This document shows, in pieces, positions 8,039-17,305 of a stretch of DNA of 51,923 nt. The position numbers and the translations under genes were made by a program. The first letter of the stretch is position 1; each line of letters starts with the position of its first letter. Origin of the DNA: Trichomonas tenax (lineage: Eukaryota; Parabasalia; Trichomonadida; Trichomonadidae); the NCBI GenBank assembly GCA_023091735.1, contig JALKBU010000279.1, positions 1-51,923 of the forward strand. Direction: 5' to 3'. The notes under the pieces are model-generated. The model was not told the origin of the DNA, did no database searches, and saw only the letters and a program-made list of their open reading frames with translations.

Positions 8039-8188
8039 TTACTTATTGAATTCATCGATATAACTCTGTAAACATGAATAAAACGAGCAATAAGGATTAA
8101 ATGGTTTTATATAATGACCAGCTCCATCATCTCCGAATAAACGATACTGGTTATGAATATCAAGTTCTAATATCGTCACTTTATTCAT
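8039..8188 (-). CDS. Small Maverick protein, unknown (49 aa)
   Basis: The ATG at 8188 opens a 50-codon frame with stop at 8039-8041. The sequence contains QYRLFGDDGAGHYIKPFNPYC and two Cys near the C terminus. It lies just downstream of the 72-residue gene on the same strand (28 bp apart), as expected for a small operon-like pair. No family is recognised. Confidence 0.4.
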   Translation of the reverse strand: MNKVTILELDIHNQYRLFGDDGAGHYIKPFNPYCSFYSCLQSYIDEFNK

Positions 8189-8215
8189 ATATACGTTAAT
8201 GTTATATATCCTCTG

Positions 8216-8434
8216 TTAATTCACACTGTAGAAATAATTTTTAGTATAAAATGTAAATCTAGTTCCTCTCATTACTGTTGACCCATAAGCGATAAATTTT
8301 ACGTCATATGGCAATGTTATATATTCTGGTTCATTGTCTCGTTTGCTATAATTTGTGTTTCTTAGCTTTGCATCGTTAATGAATAACTTCTGTAAACGTT
8401 CGGGGAATGTTTTATAATAAATGTACTGACTCAT
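8216..8434 (-). CDS. Small Maverick protein, unknown (72 aa)
   Basis: Basic, Tyr-rich protein (MSQYIYYKTFPERLQKLF at the N terminus) ending in aromatic strands (FTFYTKNYFYSVN). It is the last recognisable gene before the terminal repeat units of the Maverick. The start is the only ATG near a plausible AT-rich leader. The function is unknown. Confidence 0.4.
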   Translation of the reverse strand: MSQYIYYKTFPERLQKLFINDAKLRNTNYSKRDNEPEYITLPYDVKFIAYGSTVMRGTRFTFYTKNYFYSVN

Positions 8435-8583
8435 TGTTTACCTAGAAATTAAAAAATTAAATTTTTCAAAAACTGATTAGATTTTATAAAGTCATTAGTT
8501 TTAAAAATTATTATAACATTCATTTTAACATTGACGTGTAAAGTTATTTTAACATGAGTTTGTCGTGTAAAAGGTGTCACTTT

Positions 8584-8639
8584 TAGAAATTTGCAATAGC
8601 TCGACGAAGTCGTGCTAGTGCGAATTTCTACTTACTAAC
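8584..8639 (+). other. Bulged hairpin plus TTACTAAC, copy 2
   Basis: The outer stem of 11 pairs is 8584-8594 with 8620-8630. The internal loop is AA opposite GT. The inner stem TAGC-T-CGAC / GTCG-T-GCTA lies at 8597-8617 with loop GAA. TTACTAAC follows two bases later. It is not within any coding frame. Confidence 0.65.
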
Positions 8640-8887
8640 TCTTTCCCGAAAATATTTTTTGCCTAACAATGACAAAATAAATTATATCATATATTTAAAA
8701 ATTAACGCTGATTTTGAAATTTATGAAAATTTAATTCTCTATAGAGGAGAGTGGGCTCTTTTTAAGAGCTTAACATTTTATAAAGTCATAAGATTTAAAA
8801 TTAATAATAACGTTTGTTTTGAAATTAATGAAAATTTTAATCATTACATGGGGGGACCAATTATGCACCACTGACTCTGACAAGGTC

Positions 8888-8910
8888 TGATGTAAGTAGT
8901 GATTACATCA
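8888..8910 (+). other. Perfect hairpin just upstream of copy 3
   Basis: TGATGTAA (8888-8895) and TTACATCA (8903-8910) form an 8-bp stem with a 7-base loop, ending two bases before the bulged hairpin copy 3. It is absent from the other two copies. Confidence 0.45.
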
Positions 8911-8912
8911 TC

Positions 8913-8968
8913 TAACATTTTGCAATGTGACGACGCAGTCGACACAGTGCGAAATGTTAATTACTAAC
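8913..8968 (+). other. Bulged hairpin plus TTACTAAC, copy 3
   Basis: The outer stem TAACATTTTGC (8913-8923) pairs with GCGAAATGTTA (8949-8959). The internal loop AA opposite GT is identical to copy 2. The inner stem TGTG-A-CGAC / GTCG-A-CACA is at 8926-8946 with loop GCA. TTACTAAC is at 8961-8968. Against copy 2 the stems differ by paired changes. Confidence 0.65.
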
Positions 8969-9077
8969 TAGGTTATCGCATATTTTTAGGGAAAAAAGCG
9001 AAATACTGTTGTGATTGTAAGCGTTTTTCGATAATTAAGCGGTAAGAATATGCAGGTATTGTTGATATATGGATAAG

Positions 9078-9996
9078 CTAGAGCTTTCTGGTATTATTTC
9101 TGCATATTTTTGTAATGGTTTGGAGATCTTTTCTCACTTTGCGCACTATGCTGATTATGCGTTCGATGTCGGCCTCAGATGAGCAAATCGAGTGAAACCT
9201 TAGTGCAATTTCTTTGAGAGAAGATAGAGATTTGGTTGCTGTCCTCCAGACCCTTCCATCTCTAAACTTCAAGTCCTCAATGTTCGAAAATAGACTTTCG
9301 TTTTGATGGATAAAATCAGGGAAAGCCTTTGCATAATCTTTTATGAGTCTTTGCTAGTTCAACATCCTATTGGTGTGTGATTCTGCTTCAGCTAGGCGCT
9401 TCAGCATTAAGATCATAAATTCATAAAATGACATTGACTCAACATCTTCCAATGACATAATGCACCATTTTCCAAGATTTAAACCGAGTAAATTTCTGGT
9501 TTCTGGAGCAGTATCATCATCTTCTAAAGTCATGAGAGAACCTTCCTCTTCTTTTTGCTCAGGATATTCCTCATTAAGTGTTGAAGCATGAGCACCTTGA
9601 GAATCAAAATCACACCAAGTCAAAACAGGATTTGTTACAGCTGCAGGTTCACGGAGGCACTTGCCCTTCTCTGTCATTATTATAGAAGGCTCGGGACCAT
9701 GTAGTTAAGCCGAAGGCAAATTTCATTAAAGCGAAATTACCTTCAGTGTTGAAAACATGTAGAATCTCAGATAATAAGCCTTGTACAATACTCATATTCG
9801 AGTGAGTCAAGTTGCCATTATCTTTAATTGCAGTGAGAATGCTTAACAATTCTCTGCAGCGAGGGTAAACTTCGCAGAAGAGACCTTTTGAGCTTTCTAC
9901 ATAAGAAACAAATCTCTTCAGGGGCTCGAAAATTAATTCGAGCTTTTTGAACCTCGTAGGGAAGCCGTTGGAAAAATCAATACATGCATTAATCAA
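9078..9996 (-). pseudogene. hAT-like transposase C-terminal remnant
   Basis: Three frames join into one decayed reading. 9996 to about 9680 is in one frame, a frameshift near 9675 leads into the frame of 9677-9354, and an in-frame TAG at 9354-9356 precedes the continuing frame to 9078. The C-terminal part (SLKEIALRFHSICSSEADIE, then IISIVRKVRKD) has the hydrophobic-SS-x-x-x-ER-like layout of the hAT dimerisation region. The upstream part has a Leu-rich helical domain with an acidic loop, as in hAT catalytic domains. The N-terminal zinc finger and the first catalytic residues are not present. It is non-functional and lies just outside the Maverick. Confidence 0.5.
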
Positions 9997-10992
9997 CGTG
10001 CTAACAACATAGCATCGTTCAGTTTTGATCCAAAAAGATAACTAAATATTTGATCATGCTATTCAATGAAATTTCATTTTTCGTAGAATTAGTCATAAAA
10101 ACCTACAATATATCATTTTTTTGTAAAACTCGAAAATAATAAATAGGGAATATAACTATTCAATATTTAATATTAATAAATATAAAAAAAGTTCTCAATA
10201 GTTAACAGTAGTTGTCTAAGAAATTCATAGCTCAATACAAAACATAAACATATTGTTAATGCTTGGTTCGGGAAATGTGATATTTTTATTGAAAATTAAA
10301 AACGATGAAATAGTCAAGAATATATATTGCAACTTTTTAAAGGATTTCTAATGGTTTGAATTTGCTTATATCAAAAAAAATATAGAATCAAAACGATAGG
10401 TTTAACATTCCCATCTTTTTAATTAATTTATCAATTTATGATCATCTACCATACACGTGATAGCTGCACACAGTATCAAAGATGGACAAAAAGCAAAATA
10501 TTTTTGTGAATCGAAATTATTTCGGCAACAAAACATAGATCCTTCGCTTCTTTAGCAGAGGTTGCCTAAGCTTCATGTTTTACTAAGGATTCACTTGCTA
10601 AAGAAGCGAGAAATCTCTGTTTGCATCGAAATAATTTTGATGCATAGTTTTCTTCTTAAAAGTGCTTTTTGTTCAGCTTTACTGCTGCGCGCAGCCACGG
10701 AGTATGGTGTAGTTGCACACAGCAACAAAAATAGACAAATGGCATGCTTTTAAATTCAAATTTAAATACTCACCCCTCTAGTTTCTAATATGATGCATAT
10801 GCTTTTATTTGGCAAATATTATTTTACTTGACAAAATGAATGTATTGGATTATGTATATGAAAAAATACCAATCAAGTCCAAATAGAGCGGGATATTATA
10901 ACTCTATTCTTCAAATACTTGAAAATAATCAATTATTATAGTCCACCTTGAAATATATTTATGTTAAGAAATATAACTAACAATATTTTAAT
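9997..10992. other. Non-coding region with imperfect long inverted repeat
   Basis: No convincing gene is seen. An imperfect inverted repeat pairs about 10487-10557 with 10596-10675, including TCGCTTCTTTAGCA against TGCTAAAGAAGCGA near the centre. A short GCTGCGCGCAGC palindrome lies at 10684-10695. A TTGCACACAG-type segment recurs as a direct repeat near 10463 and 10708. Confidence 0.45.
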
Positions 10993-13900
10993 CTATTTCA
11001 TTACAAAGCTTGCAAGTGGTTTGACTGTAACAGTTGGGTGATTAATATAATAAGTCAATTGATTTCCTTTTCCTTTCAAGAATGTTTCGCCGCGCTTCAC
11101 AAAATCGTAGTTGAATCCTTTCATTATGCTGTACGTGTCTTGAGAAATATGGACTTTGTTGACTTCGCACGTTGATTGGAGTCTTGCCGCAACGTTAATT
11201 AAATCTCCGATGATATCGAAAGCAGGTTTCTCTGTTCCCAAAACGCCAGCAATAACAGGGCCGCCTGTGTTGATGCCAACTCTGATCTGAAGGTTTGCAG
11301 AGAGTTTAGTGTTAATTTCGTCAAGTATATCAACACATTCTAATCCGAAGAGGATTGTCTGCTCTGCATGTTGTTCTGGAGGAACATCTGTATGGAATAA
11401 ACCTGCAGCAGCCATATAAATGTCGCCAATGAGTTTAATCTTTTGGACCATGTTATATCTGGAAGCAATCTCATCGATGTACGCGAAATACATTGACAAG
11501 TTCGCCATTATATCTTGAGGATTGAGACTTGCAGCGTAATCACTGAATTTGCTGATATCGATAAATACAATTGTCGCCGATGGAACAACGAAAGAAATGT
11601 CTTTTTCGCCTCTGTTGAGTTGTAAAACAATATCACGTGGAAGAATCTGGTAAAGCAACTTCTCTGACTTCGCTTTCGCTTCTTCTGCTTGTTGCTTTTG
11701 TTTGACGAGGTTTGCTTGATCTCTGAGGAATATCGCAAATGAATGAACTTCAGCATCATTATCTTTCTTCATTCCAATGATTGTGACGTGAACTGGAATT
11801 TCTTTGTTTCCATCATTGACCACTGTGAAATCATTTTCGTAGAAAGATGAACTTTGTCCATTCTTCATTTGATCCATTTTGCTGGAAACTTTTGGCATAT
11901 CTTCAGAAGTGAAGAAAAAGCAAATGTTTTGACCGAGAATTTGATCATTTTGGAATCCAATCAAAGCGTTTGTTGCGTTATTTGCAACATCAACAATACC
12001 ATTAACATTAGTTAAGAAAATTGCATCATTTGCGTTCTTTATGATTGATCCTTCGATTGTCAAATTATTGTTATTCACTTCAGCGCTGTTCTTGAGGAAC
12101 ATTCTATCGAATGTTTTGTCATTAATCAACATGTATGGAGAGAATCTCTTCACTAAGAACAAAACAGCTTGATATGTGCTGACCCTGTTCTTGTAATATA
12201 TGACGACAACGAAAATGAAGGCAATAATGATGACAATGGCGGCAAATAACAAAAGTGTTAATCTTGTCCTGAGATTTGTTGATTCTTGAAGTCCGAGATT
12301 TGAAAGTTTGTTTGCTACTTTCATTAATCTTCCAAATAATCTGTGATCAGTGATATAAATTGCGTTTGCAACAATTTCCGGAGGAATCTTTGATGCCGGA
12401 TTTTGTGTTAATTGAATGATTGATTTAACATAGCTTTCATAAACTGCGATTTGCTGATGAATGCTTGCGTTTGAATAGAATCCGCTCATGTTGATAACGG
12501 TGTCGCCTGTTATTCTGCTATCGATGATATTCATCTGATCAAGTTCTTTATCAAATCCTTGGCAAGGACTCGAATCTTGTGCTCCATCAATCAAGTTTTT
12601 GTCTGCAGTGATTAGTCCGTTCAAAACTAATGATGCGAGCTGTGAAATTGTTCTGAACCCTGAGAATTTATAAAGAGCTCTGTAAGGATGAACAGCGACA
12701 ACAATCATAATTGTGTTCAAACTTTCAGCTGAAAGACTTAATCTCAATGATGCATATTTGTTCCATCGGTTCAATTTGATGACATTTTCATTCGATTGGA
12801 CAACAAAATAACACTCTAAATATGAAATGACTAAGAACAAAAGTGTTAAAACACACAAAACAAACATCAGATAAATTGATGTTTGTGATGATCCATGAGT
12901 GTCTGGAACGCGAACATCATCTGAAATATGACTCATTATTATGAAATTTTTTGCTTCTTGTTTATCGCGTGTATCAAAGCTGTGGACCATGTTAATCAGT
13001 TGATTCATTGAGCGAATAATCATGTAATGGACAATGAGAACAGGAATGAAAACGACAACGAAAGTAACACATGGAACAATGAATGATAATTTTCTGAAAA
13101 CTTTTTCAAGATCTTTTCCGCTTTGATGTTGATGTTCAGATATATTGCTGAAGATTTGTTCAGCTCCGAAGTAATATGGTTTAAAGTTTCTTGTTATTTC
13201 ACATGTTGCAGTATCTTGAAGTGAATTCATAACATGCGGTCTTCCTGCCAAATTTCTTTGATTCAACAAAATCTGCGAAAATATAGTTGAAAATGAAGTT
13301 TGTAATTTTGAATGGTTTTCTGCTGAATAACAAACGTCCATTAAATAGTTGAGATCATAAATAGCCGAAACAATTTTTCTAATATTCTTTTCACGTTTAA
13401 TAACATGATCAGATATCAATCTCATGAACTTTTCGAAGCTTCTTCCCGACTCTGTTGTGAAATTCACAATTTGCGGCAACATGTTGGAATATTTCGATAT
13501 ATAAGGACTATCATCACTTTGTTCCAATGTTTTAACAATGCTCGTGTAGTTCTGCAATAATCCGATTTCACGTGAGAATTCCATGATCAAGTTAACATTC
13601 GCTAAAGCGCTGTAGAAACGTGATAAACTTAACGCATCGAGTCTTTCAAGCCACTGAACTTGAATTCCGATTTGACTCAAAGAATAAATCATTCCTGCAA
13701 TAAAAACAACCAAAATATAAACAGTCATCAACAATGCAACAATTTTCACTGATTTGATTGTTCCCGGGATTTTGTTTTCTATAGATCTATGCAAAGCAAG
13801 TCTTACTCTTGCCAATTTAATCAAATCTTTGCCCAAGAAGTCTTCGAGATCGGCATCGAGTGTTGAATGAGAACTGTCTGTATTTGCGTCTTTTGTTGAT

Positions 13901-15642
13901 TCCTTTGATTGATTTAGATCGATAGTAACCATGTTTTTAATGATTGTGCCTTTGAAATCAACAATTCTCTTCTTAAGGTAATAAGGAAATGCGGCAATCA
14001 TTGATGTGAAACAATAATCAACTTTAAATGTTGCTCCAAGCTCTATCTCCGTCTGTCTGTGCTTGATTTTAATAGATTCTGGAAAATCACATTCGGCCTC
14101 TATTAAATATCTTGTGTATTCTTCACAGAACTTTGGATTATTCGGAGAATTTTCAAGCGCTTCTTTCCAAATCGCGCGCGCTCTTTGTGCCTTCTGTGAG
14201 AGTGCTTCGAAGTATTCAGGCTTAAGTTTGTTGTTTTCTATGGCTACTTTAGACATATATTCAACCTGGCGACTCATTGTTCGCAATTCGATTAATTTGA
14301 TTTTCGTTTGTGCAGAAATCGAAGCAACGCGCAACGATTTGAGGATTTCTATCTGGAAAAGTAAAAATTTCGTCGAATAATGAAGTGATCTTCGTCCATA
14401 GAGCATTTTTTGAAGACGATTTTGAATATTCGTTTCTTTTGGAAAGAAAGTGACGATTTGGAGAACGGTCGCCAGCGTTAACTCGTCCTCGAGATTCTCA
14501 ATAATATAGTTTGCAAGCGAAAGATTGTAAAATGCCGGACAATAATTTTGAAATGCGATTCTGAAGTAAAGTGATGCTTTAACATAATCATCGTCCAGTC
14601 CAAGAGACTCATAATAAGCAAACGCTTGTTCCTCGGAATCGAATTCTTTGTCCATTAAGTTTTTTATCTGTTTTATGCGTAACATGAAAAACAAGAATCC
14701 GAAAGCAGTTCCAACACCGTAAAACACCAAAATTACGATAATTGGAACATATTCACTGATATTTGGAGCAAAATGACAAATTATTGACAAAATATTTCCT
14801 GTTATTGTTCCAACAATCCGTCCCGAGGACAATGATAGTGTTAAAATGTGTGTATAAGGTATAGTTATCGCCATGTTATACATCTGATAGCCAAAAATCA
14901 ATATCGCAAGCACACAAATTGCAATTTTCGACCATTCTTCGAAAAGTGATATTACAAAGTATGGAGGTATCGTGGAGAAGAGGACTGCAATCGTGATAAG
15001 AACTGTCGTTGAATCAAAGTTTGTTAAAAGCTTTGATTCAATACAAATTGATCTTGTCGCGAAATTTTGGTAAATGATGAAAGAAATCAACTGATATGCA
15101 AGAATGATGATGAATAATATGAATGAAATGATGATTTGAATATCAGAATTGCCTTTTGCAATGGCTGTGAAAAGTTCTCCTGCACCTACGATACAAGGAA
15201 CAATTGTACCAACAAGTATAGTGCTGTAGTAAAGTATTATCATGTAGTTTAACGACTTAATAAACTTCCTTCGCATGTTATAATAAATAATTTCGTAAAT
15301 TTCGCATATAAGTGTAAGAAGACTGAGTAAAAAGATAACAATCGACATAGTCAAGTAATATTGAGGCTTAGAAGGCTGAGGAATGAAGAAAACAATAGTG
15401 CGGATCACGTTCATCATGTTAGAATGGTTTTCATTCATCCAAAACTTACTCCATGGCCATAGCGAGGCAACGAGGACCTGAATGAAGAAGAAACTCATGA
15501 AAGGAAGGAAAACAATCTGTGGGTAACGAACTTGCTGAAAGCACCACGAGAACAAAGGAAATTGGTTCTCAACGAGACTCTTTTGGGTCTTGACAACAAT
15601 TCCGTCATTGGATTCTATGCTTTCAGTACTTCTGTCCTGCAT
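10993..15642 (-). CDS. Multi-pass membrane adenylyl cyclase with PAS domain (class III)
   Basis: Intact, 1549 residues. About eight membrane helices lie in the first 330 residues. A cytosolic helical region with TPR-like helices follows (about 350-600). Further membrane helices lie near 640, 890, 940 and 1140. A PAS domain (about 1190-1290) and a charged linker helix come before the class III catalytic domain (about 1340-1545). Metal-binding Asp1362 (FIDIS) and Asp1407 (LIGD), adenine-selecting Lys1403 (KIKLIGD) and Asp1476 (FDIIGD), and Asn1483/Arg1487 (NVAAR) are all present. This predicts ATP-to-cAMP conversion rather than cGMP synthesis. A single catalytic domain means it would act as a homodimer. 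The layout is typical of the expanded trichomonad cyclase family. No canonical initiator is seen immediately upstream. Confidence 0.9.
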   Translation of the reverse strand: MQDRSTESIESNDGIVVKTQKSLVENQFPLFSWCFQQVRYPQIVFLPFMSFFFIQVLVASLWPWSKFWMNENHSNMMNVIRTIVFFIPQPSKPQYYLTMSIVIFLLSLLTLICEIYEIIYYNMRRKFIKSLNYMIILYYSTILVGTIVPCIVGAGELFTAIAKGNSDIQIIISFILFIIILAYQLISFIIYQNFATRSICIESKLLTNFDSTTVLITIAVLFSTIPPYFVISLFEEWSKIAICVLAILIFGYQMYNMAITIPYTHILTLSLSSGRIVGTITGNILSIICHFAPNISEYVPIIVILVFYGVGTAFGFLFFMLRIKQIKNLMDKEFDSEEQAFAYYESLGLDDDYVKASLYFRIAFQNYCPAFYNLSLANYIIENLEDELTLATVLQIVTFFPKETNIQNRLQKMLYGRRSLHYSTKFLLFQIEILKSLRVASISAQTKIKLIELRTMSRQVEYMSKVAIENNKLKPEYFEALSQKAQRARAIWKEALENSPNNPKFCEEYTRYLIEAECDFPESIKIKHRQTEIELGATFKVDYCFTSMIAAFPYYLKKRIVDFKGTIIKNMVTIDLNQSKESTKDANTDSSHSTLDADLEDFLGKDLIKLARVRLALHRSIENKIPGTIKSVKIVALLMTVYILVVFIAGMIYSLSQIGIQVQWLERLDALSLSRFYSALANVNLIMEFSREIGLLQNYTSIVKTLEQSDDSPYISKYSNMLPQIVNFTTESGRSFEKFMRLISDHVIKREKNIRKIVSAIYDLNYLMDVCYSAENHSKLQTSFSTIFSQILLNQRNLAGRPHVMNSLQDTATCEITRNFKPYYFGAEQIFSNISEHQHQSGKDLEKVFRKLSFIVPCVTFVVVFIPVLIVHYMIIRSMNQLINMVHSFDTRDKQEAKNFIIMSHISDDVRVPDTHGSSQTSIYLMFVLCVLTLLFLVISYLECYFVVQSNENVIKLNRWNKYASLRLSLSAESLNTIMIVVAVHPYRALYKFSGFRTISQLASLVLNGLITADKNLIDGAQDSSPCQGFDKELDQMNIIDSRITGDTVINMSGFYSNASIHQQIAVYESYVKSIIQLTQNPASKIPPEIVANAIYITDHRLFGRLMKVANKLSNLGLQESTNLRTRLTLLLFAAIVIIIAFIFVVVIYYKNRVSTYQAVLFLVKRFSPYMLINDKTFDRMFLKNSAEVNNNNLTIEGSIIKNANDAIFLTNVNGIVDVANNATNALIGFQNDQILGQNICFFFTSEDMPKVSSKMDQMKNGQSSSFYENDFTVVNDGNKEIPVHVTIIGMKKDNDAEVHSFAIFLRDQANLVKQKQQAEEAKAKSEKLLYQILPRDIVLQLNRGEKDISFVVPSATIVFIDISKFSDYAASLNPQDIMANLSMYFAYIDEIASRYNMVQKIKLIGDIYMAAAGLFHTDVPPEQHAEQTILFGLECVDILDEINTKLSANLQIRVGINTGGPVIAGVLGTEKPAFDIIGDLINVAARLQSTCEVNKVHISQDTYSIMKGFNYDFVKRGETFLKGKGNQLTYYINHPTVTVKPLASFVMK

Positions 15643-16698
15643 TTATCAAAATGTAAAGATAACAATGTAAAGATAAGATAAATAAAAATAGATATCTTTG
15701 ACATATTATTGCATATATTTATAATAAAAAATGATTAACCAAATTAAATCATAAATATAACCATGGTATCTTATGGAAAGCCTATAAATGAGTTTAAAAA
15801 GTTAAATAATTTTGAATGGGAAATTTTTGAAAGAATCAATACTGTTTTGAAAAATATTCAGTTTAGAAATACAATTTATGCATTAAATGTTAGTATGATA
15901 AAAAATATTCTTTATGACTTTTCATAATTTTATTAAAAGTTTAAAATTTAAATCATCAAAACGAATATATGATATTATTTTTTTGAATAACATTATTGAA
16001 TTTTTGTGAAAATATTCATAACTTTTCAATGTGTATTTACGGCTAAAAACGGAAGTTCGTAAATTTTTCAAAATAATTATTTTGAGTTTTTCCCCTTTTC
16101 AACCGGTTGATAGAATTTTACATTTTGGATTCTATGCACGATGCTGGTGGATCATGCTGTGTCACTCTCAGATCTTCCTGATAATTTCAAATCTTCAACA
16201 ATAAAATTTACTTTTTGTGACTTAATTTCCTCAAAATATTGATATCACAAATATCTAATACAGTGATATATGATCCAAAAATGATGCTTTAGAATTCAGA
16301 CTTGTTGAAATTTTGGAATGACACTCACCTCTAAGCAGAGTTAACGTGTTTTGAAAATTCGTGTACCATTTTGTGCGTGGATTGAAAAATTGATTGGTTT
16401 ACAGGAATTTATAGCTTACACACTCAGAAATTTGAAGAGATTACATTTTTTGAAAGGCTTTGGTCGCTAAAAAAATCATGCAATCTTATAACAAAGGCTA
16501 CATCATCTAACGATCACCGAGCATTAACGATTGGTTGCCTCAACTAGTTAAGTGCGACTTCATTGACTTATGATCATTAGATGATTCATTCATTTAATGA
16601 ATCATTTAATTCATTCATTTAATTCGCTGCAACGTTATTAATTTCTTATCATTAGATACTGTATCTAGTTCGCTGCAAACATTGTCACCTACCGAAAG
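15643..16698. other. Non-coding region between cyclase and foldback element
   Basis: A possible 54-codon frame lies at 15763-15927 (separate entry). The rest is AT-rich with simple TTCATTCATTTAA repeats near 16585-16625 and no gene signal. Confidence 0.4.
15763..15927 (+). CDS. Possible small ORF or gene remnant (54 aa)
   Basis: The ATG at 15763 opens 55 codons to a TAA at 15925-15927, with reasonably protein-like composition (NNFEWEIFERINTVLKNIQF). No match is recognised. It is more likely a remnant of a larger decayed gene than a functional gene, since it stands alone in AT-rich DNA where short open frames arise by chance. Confidence 0.2.
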   Translation: MVSYGKPINEFKKLNNFEWEIFERINTVLKNIQFRNTIYALNVSMIKNILYDFS

Positions 16699-17305
16699 TT
16701 GTCATGAAAAAGTGATACAAAAAGTGATATTATCTGACATGTAAAGTTATCAGAATCTCTGGTTTTATATGTCAAAATATTAACATTTTTTGACATTTAA
16801 AGTCCTATAATCATTCAAATTATCTATTAGTTTTTATTCAAAATCGCGTCTGACGGGAAGAACTGGGGACTACATTGACACAAGTACCACGCATGTTAGT
16901 ACCTAAACTTACAGATCTTCCTTTCATACGCCATCATTAAGAAATCAAAGATTTCTACTTCAGAATGCCTCTGAAGAGCAAAATTAAATGCTTGATTGGG
17001 ACTTGTAGCCAAGGTGCTAGCAATTTGGTCCACAGTTCTTCCTTTCAGAAGCATTCTGTAAAGTAAAACACTGATTATTTCGAAGATCGTGTCTGAAAGG
17101 AAGAACTGTGGACTGGATTGCTAGCATTTTGGCTACCAGTGCCAATGAAGCACTTAATTTTTCTTTTCAAAGTAAATTTCAACAAATATAGGATATTATT
17201 CTTCCAATAATCATTTATAATTTCATGCCACGTAAATATTTATTTGTTAAATATTCATTTTTACATGTCAGATGATATCACTTTTTTATCACTTTTTCGT
17301 GACAA
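16699..17305. mobile_element. Foldback / MITE-like element with 46-bp terminal inverted repeats
   Basis: TTGTCATGAAAAAGTGATAC at 16699 begins an arm of about 46 bp whose reverse complement, with about four mismatches, lies at 17260-17305. Inside, a second pair of arms (about 16976-17055 and 17090-17165) is also inverted, including CCACAGTTCTTCCTTTCAGA and its reverse complement. A third related segment near 16848-16890 is in direct orientation with the 17090 arm. No coding capacity is visible. No clear target-site duplication was found at the ends. Confidence 0.55.

Larger units (their letters stand above)
8481..8968 (+). repeat. Tandem Maverick terminal repeat units 2 and 3 (with a degenerate copy between)
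   Basis: ATTTTATAAAGTCAT-type blocks start at 8481 and 8773. A decayed AACG-TGATTTTGAAATT-ATGAAAA block lies near 8700-8735. Unit 2 ends at hairpin 8584-8630 and TTACTAAC 8632-8639. Unit 3 carries ACATGGGGGGACC at 8846-8858 and ends at hairpin 8913-8959 and TTACTAAC 8961-8968. A simple hairpin GCTCTT/AAGAGC lies at 8755-8769. Sequence beyond 8970 shows no Maverick features. Confidence 0.6.

Noticed and set aside
8905..8968. Integron attC-like site (RYYYAAC ... GTTRRRY) at hairpin copy 3
   Set aside because: The left box fits but the right box does not, and copies 1 and 2 lack both boxes.
558..8968. ACTAAC in TTACTAAC as a trichomonad intron branch/3' splice motif
   Set aside because: The full ACTAACACACAG is absent in all three copies and no GTAYGT donor with suitable spacing was seen.
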